In this document: positions 58,367-64,000 of the stretch, piece by piece
Numbering within the stretch: position 1 is the stretch's first letter
Layout of the letters: every line of letters starts with the position of its first letter
Assembly (NCBI GenBank): GCA_963693315.1
Contig: OY856186.1
Coordinates: forward strand, 280,486,459 to 280,550,458
Source of the DNA: Diogma glabrata
Lineage: Eukaryota > Arthropoda > Insecta > Diptera > Cylindrotomidae
Direction: 5' to 3'
DNA: 64,000 nucleotides
Position numbers and translations under genes: made by a program
The notes under the pieces: model-generated
Told to the model about the DNA's origin: nothing
The model's input: only the letters and a program-made list of their open reading frames with translations
The model's database searches: none

Positions 58367-58702
58367 TTCTACAATGAAATTAATTACATCATTTGGTTAT
58401 TACATTATAAAATTCTATAAAATATACATATTGTGAATAAATATACTTGTTTACCATTTCAGTTGACGATTTTGGTTACAATCATAAATAAATTAATTTA
58501 AGTTACAATGTATTAAAATAGTTAAAATAATAAGTTAGAGATACATATTAAAAAATTATAAAATTAAAGTCAATGATTAAAAATTATAAATCGAAACACT
58601 GAAACACAAAACAATTTAACTTAGTGACAATTAGAACTATGATTTAATATGGCGTTTTAAGATTGTTAATCTAATTTGTTTGCTGAATAATTTTTATTGA
58701 TT

Positions 58703-58926
58703 CTATGTTGTATTTCTATGTTTTTTGTTTATTAACTGGCTGTATGCTGGGTGTAGTTGATCTAAGTCTGATTTCATGTTTATTGCGGTTTCTCTGTGTA
58801 TGTGTATGTTTATTGCTTCATGTATTAATCTTTTTTGAAGGTTTTTTTCTGTTGTTAAAATTGTTGTTCCATCATAATCAAATATATGTCCTGTTTCTTT
58901 TGTGTGTTGGTATGCGGCCGTACTAT
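58703..58926 (-). pseudogene. GIY-YIG endonuclease C-terminal fragment of second Penelope-like element
   Basis: About 74 residues: AAYQHTKETGHIFDYDGTTI, LTTEKNLQKRLIHEAINIHI, then RETAINMKSDLDQLHPAYSQ and a stop at 58703. The H...TGH.FDYD block, the catalytic-region KRLIHEA Glu and the NM.SD..L.P.Y tail match the end of Penelope-like GIY-YIG domains (compare ENPGHNFNF and YHKRLFNEN in the 16-25-kb copies). The RT and the GIY-YIG start are lost by 5' truncation. Confidence 0.85.
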
Positions 58927-59140
58927 TTAATCATTGACTTTAATTTTATAATTTTTTAATATGTATCTCTAACTTATTATTTTAACTATTTTAATACATT
59001 GTAACTTAAATTAATTTATTTATGATTGTAACCAAAATCGTCAACTGAAATGGTAAACAAGTATATTTATTCACAATATGTATATTTTATAGAATTTTAT
59101 AATGTAATAACCAAATGATGTAATTAATTTCATTGTAGAA

Positions 59141-59173
59141 CTGATGAAGGGACCAAAAAAGTCTCGAAATATC
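59141..59173 (+). ncRNA. Hammerhead-like motif, right arm
   Basis: An exact inverted copy of the motif at 58334-58366: CTGATGAAGGGACC, A-rich loop, GTCTCGAAATATC. Both arms keep it unchanged. Confidence 0.55.
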
Positions 59174-59639
59174 TGAAAATAATAAATAGTTGAACTACCA
59201 CAACTAATGATCGATAACTTTTTAACGATGTTCATATAAGACATGAACAACGAGAATTAACAATAACAACAACGATCAGGCAGAAGTATAAAACCAATAT
59301 ATATTCAGCCAACAAACAATATTAATTATGGAAATATGTTATATTGAAAATAAAACTTCGAGAGTTGTATGGTAAAACTCTTTTTTTTTAATTCAATGTA
59401 ATTTTACGAAATTCGCCTACATACATACAATTCTTAGAAAAATTTTTAAAAAACTTTTTTATTTGATTGTACTTTTACAAAATGCACATCGTATGTACAA
59501 ACATATTCGAAAAAAAAAATTAAAAGTCGTGCAGTGTGAAATTTTAATCGCGCAGTGTAAAAATGAGTATTGAAAACTTCACTCGCGCAGTGTAAAGCCG
59601 CGCTATGAAAACCCGCGCAGTCGGAGGGATTACTGTATT

Positions 59640-59725
59640 TAAGGCCGAGGTATACTGATCAATACCACTTGTTTGAGGAATTTTCCAAAAAATTATCAAA
59701 ATTTATCAACGAACGAGGGGAATTC
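59640..59725 (-). repeat. Crypton-linked terminal unit, minus copy
   Basis: On the minus strand: GAATTCCCCTCGTTCGTTGA, TAAATTTTGATAA, TTCCTCAAACAAGTGGTATT and CCTCGGCC. The same unit is at about 61235-61310 and 61793-61885 on the plus strand, so it brackets the recombinase pseudogene. Confidence 0.7.
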
Positions 59726-59929
59726 GTTTAGAAAATCTTTTGCCATTTTTTATTTCTTTATATTTTTTTATGTTTTATGGATTATTATACGTGAATTGTT
59801 TTTATTTATTCTGGCTTACTATAAATCTATCGAGGTGTTAGTTATTTTGTTTATTAAGAAAAAAATATTTAATTAAAATTCATTTATTGAAACAATACAA
59901 CTTTTTAATTAAAATTCATTTATTGAAAC

Positions 59930-60861
59930 AATACAAACAACTGCTCTCCAACCCCGCTTTTGGCTAAATTGGTAACTGCCATTGATCTATTGGAATGGTT
60001 AGTAATTTTGCTATGTTTTGTGTCTAGACCAATTGCTTTAGCAGACGATTTTGTCCATTGAGTGTATTTTTGCCTATAGGCATATTGTCGAACCAGTTAT
60101 GTAATTCATTTTTCCAAATCCGAATTGGTCGAAGAAAGAGCCGTTTTGTAGTAATTGTTAGACCGCGTTTGAGAAATAATTTACGATAGAGCTAACAGGG
60201 CAGACTGTAATCAGCTATCCTTGGCAGGTTTTACTAAAAATGGGATTATATTCTATACGATTAGTTGGACTACCGTCATTATTAAGCACGATATTAAAAA
60301 AATCTATTTTACAAGCAGTAGCATCGCCACCTCTCCAAGCCAATTCCACTGCCGTGATATGATAAAATTTCCTTTGAAGCCCTTCCGGAGTATTTTCATC
60401 CCAGCAATTTATCATTTTATTCAATTCAGATGATGTTAATGGCACTAAACTCACGTTCCGTTTTAAGGGATCTGCTTGCAATTTTTTTTTTGCATCACGC
60501 GCGTCTCGTGATTGTTTAAAAAATATACTTTTGAATGGATCTATTATAACTTTGTATTCAATGAAATATGTATGTCTTCAATAAAATATGAACCTACTTG
60601 TTACAATCCATATATTTTTCAGAATAGCCTCTTTGTATTCAGTAAAATCTTATTTTCTCATATTTAATGCCCAGTCCTTTAAAATTAACGCCAATTTTTC
60701 TTAGTGCGATTTGCATCTAGTTCATAGTTTCGGATGCGGCAAAATTCCGCAAACATTTTCCAAATAATTTTCTTGCTTCTGATCGTATTTATTGGGGTAT
60801 GTTCTTGAATTAGTTAGTCAATTGAATAATTTTCTTCTTTACCAAATCGTTCATCAGACAT
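59930..60861 (-). pseudogene. Crypton-like tyrosine recombinase (DUF3504-type)
   Basis: ATG at 60861: MSDERFGKEENYSID, in-frame stop, then LIQEHTPINTIRSKKI and FAEFCRIRNYELD. Then DPLKRNVSLVPLTSSELNKM, ENTPEGLQRKFYHITAVELA and WRGGDATA (the LxWRGG-type block with the first catalytic Arg) and IEYNPIFSKTCQG. After frame changes, ITNHSNRSMAVTNLAKSGVG matches the H-x-x-R box of tyrosine recombinases. The final Tyr is not identified. Crypton transposons move by strand exchange with such enzymes. Several stops and frameshifts make this copy inactive. The call rests on motif memory (KIAA1958/ZMYM-type proteins share the domain). Confidence 0.72.
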
Positions 60862-60939
60862 TTTTTTGAATTTAAATATGTCCAAAACTGCGTGTGTTTA
60901 CAAATTACAATATATGAGATTTATTTATATATTTTTTAA

Positions 60940-61960
60940 AAATTATTTCGAATTATCACCGCCCTTGGGATATTACAACTGAACATTTTTTACTTTAGTT
61001 TATTTTAATTTAAACCAATGAAATTCTCTAAAATGTAATGACATCATTCAATTTCACCAATGACATTTGAATTATACTAATAACAAATAGTTATACGTCT
61101 GGCCTACTGGGATATTAAAAATTATCAGTCTAATTTTGAAATAATTAACTGATATCAAAGTAGGTCAACGTATAATTCATAAAAAATATATAAAGAAATT
61201 AAAAATGGCAGAAAATGTTTTAAACAAATTCTCCTCGTTCGTTGATAAATTCTCATAATATTTTGAAAAATTCCTCAAGCAAGTGGTATTGATAAAAGCA
61301 CGAGGCCGTAGGCCTTTCGAATCATCACCGCCCTTGGGAAATTACAACTAAACATTTTTGCCTTAGTTTTATTTTAATTTAAACCAATGAAATTCTCTAA
61401 AATGTAATGACAGCATTCAATTTCACCAATAAAATTTGAATTATACTAATAACAATATTTATACGTCTGGCCTACTGGGATATTAAAAATTATCAGTCTA
61501 ATTTTGAAATAATTAACTGTTATCTTAGTTGGCCAGACGTATAGTTCATAAAAAATATATAAATAAATCTCATTTATATTGTAATTCGTAAACAAACGCA
61601 GTTGTTGACATATTTAAATTCAAAAATATGTCTGATGAACGATTTGGTAAAGAAGAAAATTATTCAATCGACCAACTAATTCAAGAAAATACCCCAATAA
61701 ATACGATCAAGAGCAAGGAAACTAATTGGAAAATGTTTATGGAATTTTGCTGCATCCGAAACTATGAAGTAGATGGCAAAAAAATTTCTAACCGAATTCC
61801 CCTCGTTCGTTGATAAATTCTCATAACTTTTTGAAAAATTCCTCAAGCAAGTGATATTGATAATAGCCCTCGGCCTACGGCCTCGTGCTTTTATCAATAT
61901 ACTTGCTTTCGAAATTTTTGGCAAAAAATTATTTCGAATTATCACCGCCCTTGGGAAATT
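60940..61960 (+). repeat. Tandem non-autonomous derivatives of the Crypton-like element
   Basis: ATCACCGCCCTTGGGA recurs at 60956, 61326 and 61941. Each of the first two begins a unit with AAACCAATGAAATTCTCTAA, TATACGTCTGGCC...GTATA inverted words and, at the end, CCTCGTTCGTTGATAAATTC and CACGAGGCCGTAGGCC-like words. The second unit also contains the recombinase start (61628). A hairpin ATTGATAATAGCCCTCGGCC/GGCCTCGTGCTTTTATCAAT lies at 61856-61900. Confidence 0.7.
61628..61813 (+). pseudogene. Crypton-like recombinase N-terminal fragment, plus copy
   Basis: 61 residues: MSDERFGKEENYSIDQLIQE, then NTPINTIKSKETNWKMFMEF and CCIRNYEVDG. This is a closer-to-intact version of the N-terminal (SAM-like) arm encoded at 60861 on the minus strand, without its in-frame stop. 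It then joins the terminal unit (GAATTCCCCTCG) after KKISN, so the catalytic domain was deleted. Its 5' UTR (CTCATTTATATTGTAATTCG, 61568 on) matches that of the minus-strand copy. Confidence 0.75.
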
Positions 61961-61999
61961 ACAACTGACAATTTTTAAAATTATTCAAGTTGTGTTTTG

Positions 62000-64000
62000 T
62001 ATACAATCCTTTGAATTTTTTTCTCACGCTTTTGTGTAGCGCTTTTGCGGAGAACACCGGAACAGAAAAATTGCTCAATACTCAGTGTTTGACATGATAC
62101 AGATCTATAGTTAAGTTGTATAATTTAAATGAAATAGTTTACGAAATATTGTGTCAAAAAGTGAACAAATAAACCTTCATTTATGCATTCTCATCATATT
62201 TTTCCTATTTATATTGAAATATATTGGATTGATATAGATATTCTTTACAGTTGTTTTTTGTATTTTTATTTAGTAATTTGCTTAGTTTAGTTAATTAAAA
62301 AGTAATTATACAATCTATGTATTTGAACTTAACAATGTGAACTATTTATTTTAACATGATTTAAGCAAAATTAAATCTAATCCGTTTCAACCAATTAATT
62401 GTAATGAAGATTTAATCTTGGAATTAATAACCTTATTATAAATACCATTTACCTACTTTTCTATTAAAAGTAAATTAAACGTAATTAAAAAGTAAAGTAT
62501 AAATTATTCCTAACAAAAAAATAATGTTCTACGAAACATTTAAAATTCTAACTATTTTTCATAATACATTTTACATATCTTGTGACTTATAGAAAATCAA
62601 TAAAATATTAAAACACAAACAACAACAAAAAGTATAAAAAACAGCATAACCACGAAACATTTCTTCAATTAAAAAACTGAAGATAATATTGTAGATGTCG
62701 AAAACATCTCGTAAATGGATTCTAAATTTTATTGCGTAATGACGTCACACTAAAGATGTCAATAGAAAGAGAAATAATACTCAAATAGTAGTTTTTGTTT
62801 TTCCTTATTTTATTTCACAGGAATGAGATTATGGAAAATAATGATGAACAGTCTACAACTACGTAAATTTAAATATTATCAGAAGTAGGTAAAAACCAAG
62901 CCTTGGGTTTGCTTTGATTTGAATGACCTTCTGGGACTAGTGTGCTTCTCGGAAATCAGACTTTTTCTTAAATCTTAAAAGAAGTTTCTAAAATATTTTT
63001 ACTACGAAAAAAGAAAACTATTAGCATAACATTTCTGAACAATTACTTGATATTGTAAACTCAAATGAAAAATTTCCAAACGCCACGTGTCATTGGAAAT
63101 AGGACATTAAAACGAATATTTTGAGCAGTATCATGTTTTTTTAAACCTCTCCAACTTTTGATCACAGCGGTGGCGCGCTTGAAGTGGAACGTCCTATATA
63201 TCAATTTTTCATGTTATATGTATTAAAAATAATTTTTAATGCATATAAAACTGACAGTTTTTATGTATTTCATACATTATTATAACCATGGAATGTTGAT
63301 GTTTGTTCTTGATTATTATTACTGTTATTATTTCTACATCATTTCTACATCATAACGACGACGATAATTTTAATGATGTTGTACGATGATGGACATTAAA
63401 AATTAAGGAACATGTACAAACGAGTATGTGGATCAGTTTATGAGAAAAATTTTAGAAATGAGAATCAATGTAGAAGCGCTATAAGTTTAGAAAATGTGAT
63501 CTTATCTTATCCATTAATATAATGTAATGACATTTTTTTGTTTAATTTAGGTTTTATTGCGTCGCTATTAAACTATTTGATCAACAATTTTTCAACAATT
63601 TTTCAACATTTAGCAAAAATGATAATTTGCCTAACTGTATATGTACAGATTTTTTATGTGCGCTATTATGAATTTATGAAAATTACATATTTTCTGTTAG
63701 AAGTTCATCGTAATTTAAACAAATATTTTAAAATTAAATGTATTTTTTTCAGCCATTGTTATCATCGAATATAATTCCTCTTTACATTCGGACAAACATC
63801 GTAAAACAATCCATCAACAGCCGGATTCATAACAATTTTATGTATAGTCTAGAGTTGGATATAACTCATTTTTGTAACAACAAACATTTATAACTTTGTA
63901 CATTAAAACTGTCACGTTGTCCATTATTGTTTTTTTACTGATATTATCTCGAACTTTTCCCCCCATTTAAAATGGAAATTTCATTTACTTGGATAATGCT
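62000..64000. other. AT-rich DNA, no recognisable gene
   Basis: Nothing shared with other repeats in the window and no recognisable coding region. Isolated words such as the CRE-like TGACGTCA at 62741-62748 are noted without context. A 78-codon hydrophobic AT-rich frame at 63538-63774 has no features beyond base composition. Confidence 0.5.

Larger units (their letters stand above)
58247..59325 (-). mobile_element. Second Penelope-like element, 5'-truncated, with inverted arms
   Basis: A 12-bp duplication TTATGGAAATAT flanks it (58235-58246 and 59326-59337). Near-perfect inverted arms of 339 bp (58244-58582 and 58927-59265) enclose the end of a GIY-YIG gene on the minus strand. An inverted copy of the 3' terminal region upstream of a 5'-truncated body is the classic Penelope organisation. 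Each arm carries a hammerhead-like motif with a canonical CUGAUGA core strand. The sequence differs from the 15-26-kb family. Confidence 0.88.
55891..59634 (-). mobile_element. Tigger/pogo-like DNA transposon, broken
   Basis: The 5' terminus on the minus strand is CAGTAATCCCTCCGACTGCG at 59634, followed by TA on the plus side. This is a pogo/Tigger-style end at a TA target. The transposase starts at 58054 and resumes at 56253 after a family Z insertion. A second insertion, a 5'-truncated Penelope-like copy (58247-59325) with a 12-bp duplication, lies in the 5' region. The 3' inverted repeat was not found; a family X copy and the palindrome repeat replace it. Confidence 0.8.

Noticed and set aside
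62741..62748. CRE-like TGACGTCA
   Set aside because: Single palindromic octamer with no nearby gene; expected by chance at this scale.
63538..63774. 78-residue hydrophobic ORF
   Set aside because: Composition explained by AT-rich DNA; no start context, motif or homology recognised.

Overview
This is transposon-dense, AT-rich animal DNA, most likely from an insect. The evidence is the mix of Jockey/CR1-like and RTE-like non-LTR elements, Penelope-like elements, a CsRn1-type LTR retrotransposon, a Helitron, Tigger and DUF4817-type transposases, a Crypton-like recombinase, and very long (TA)n arrays. I found no single-copy host gene, rRNA gene or operon-type organisation. A run of exactly 200 N at 36688-36887 marks a scaffold join, so the two sides need not be neighbours in the genome.

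Layout, left half. 1-2.2 kb is AT-rich with one degenerate LINE tail. At 2.2-4.3 kb a DUF4817-type transposase remnant (minus strand) is split by a deleted Ty3/Gypsy-like element with 185-bp LTRs and a 5-bp target duplication. At 4.8-6.4 kb lies a non-autonomous repeat (here family X) carrying a nested MITE. At 6.7-9.8 kb is a broken Jockey/CR1-like LINE (minus) with a 136-bp insert that carries a hammerhead-like motif. 12.3-14.5 kb holds interspersed and tandem repeats next to the remnant of an unclassified transposon protein. At 15.2-26.6 kb two identical 4233-bp Penelope-like units lie head to tail, followed by a partial third unit and a 5'-truncated inverted copy, with (TA)n on both sides. 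At 26.9-34.3 kb a family X copy and an RTE-like LINE share a 2621-bp tandem duplication; the second LINE copy has an intact long ORF and A-rich tail. A 1.2-kb foldback element and another X copy follow, up to the gap.

Layout, right half. 37.5-40.5 kb holds a small TIR element and a decayed Helitron with a canonical 3' end (hairpin plus CTAG). 40.5-53.0 kb is a nested pair of LTR retrotransposons: an outer Ty3/Gypsy element with a SAP-like motif in Gag, split by an inner CsRn1-type element whose 5' LTR has itself taken a tRNA-derived SINE-like composite and a MITE. A 666-bp (TA)n array and a 1-kb long-TIR element follow. 54.7-59.6 kb is an X copy and a Tigger-like transposon broken by a repeat insertion and by a 5'-truncated second Penelope-like element with inverted arms. 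59.6-62 kb holds a Crypton-like tyrosine recombinase pseudogene and tandem non-autonomous derivatives. Beyond 62 kb I see only AT-rich DNA.

The sequences do not act as one pathway; the window is a record of successive insertions. Most coding copies are broken. The best preserved are the two Penelope-like ORFs, the RTE-like ORF and the inner LTR element. The most interesting thread is a hammerhead-ribozyme-like motif recurring in three separate Penelope-like contexts.
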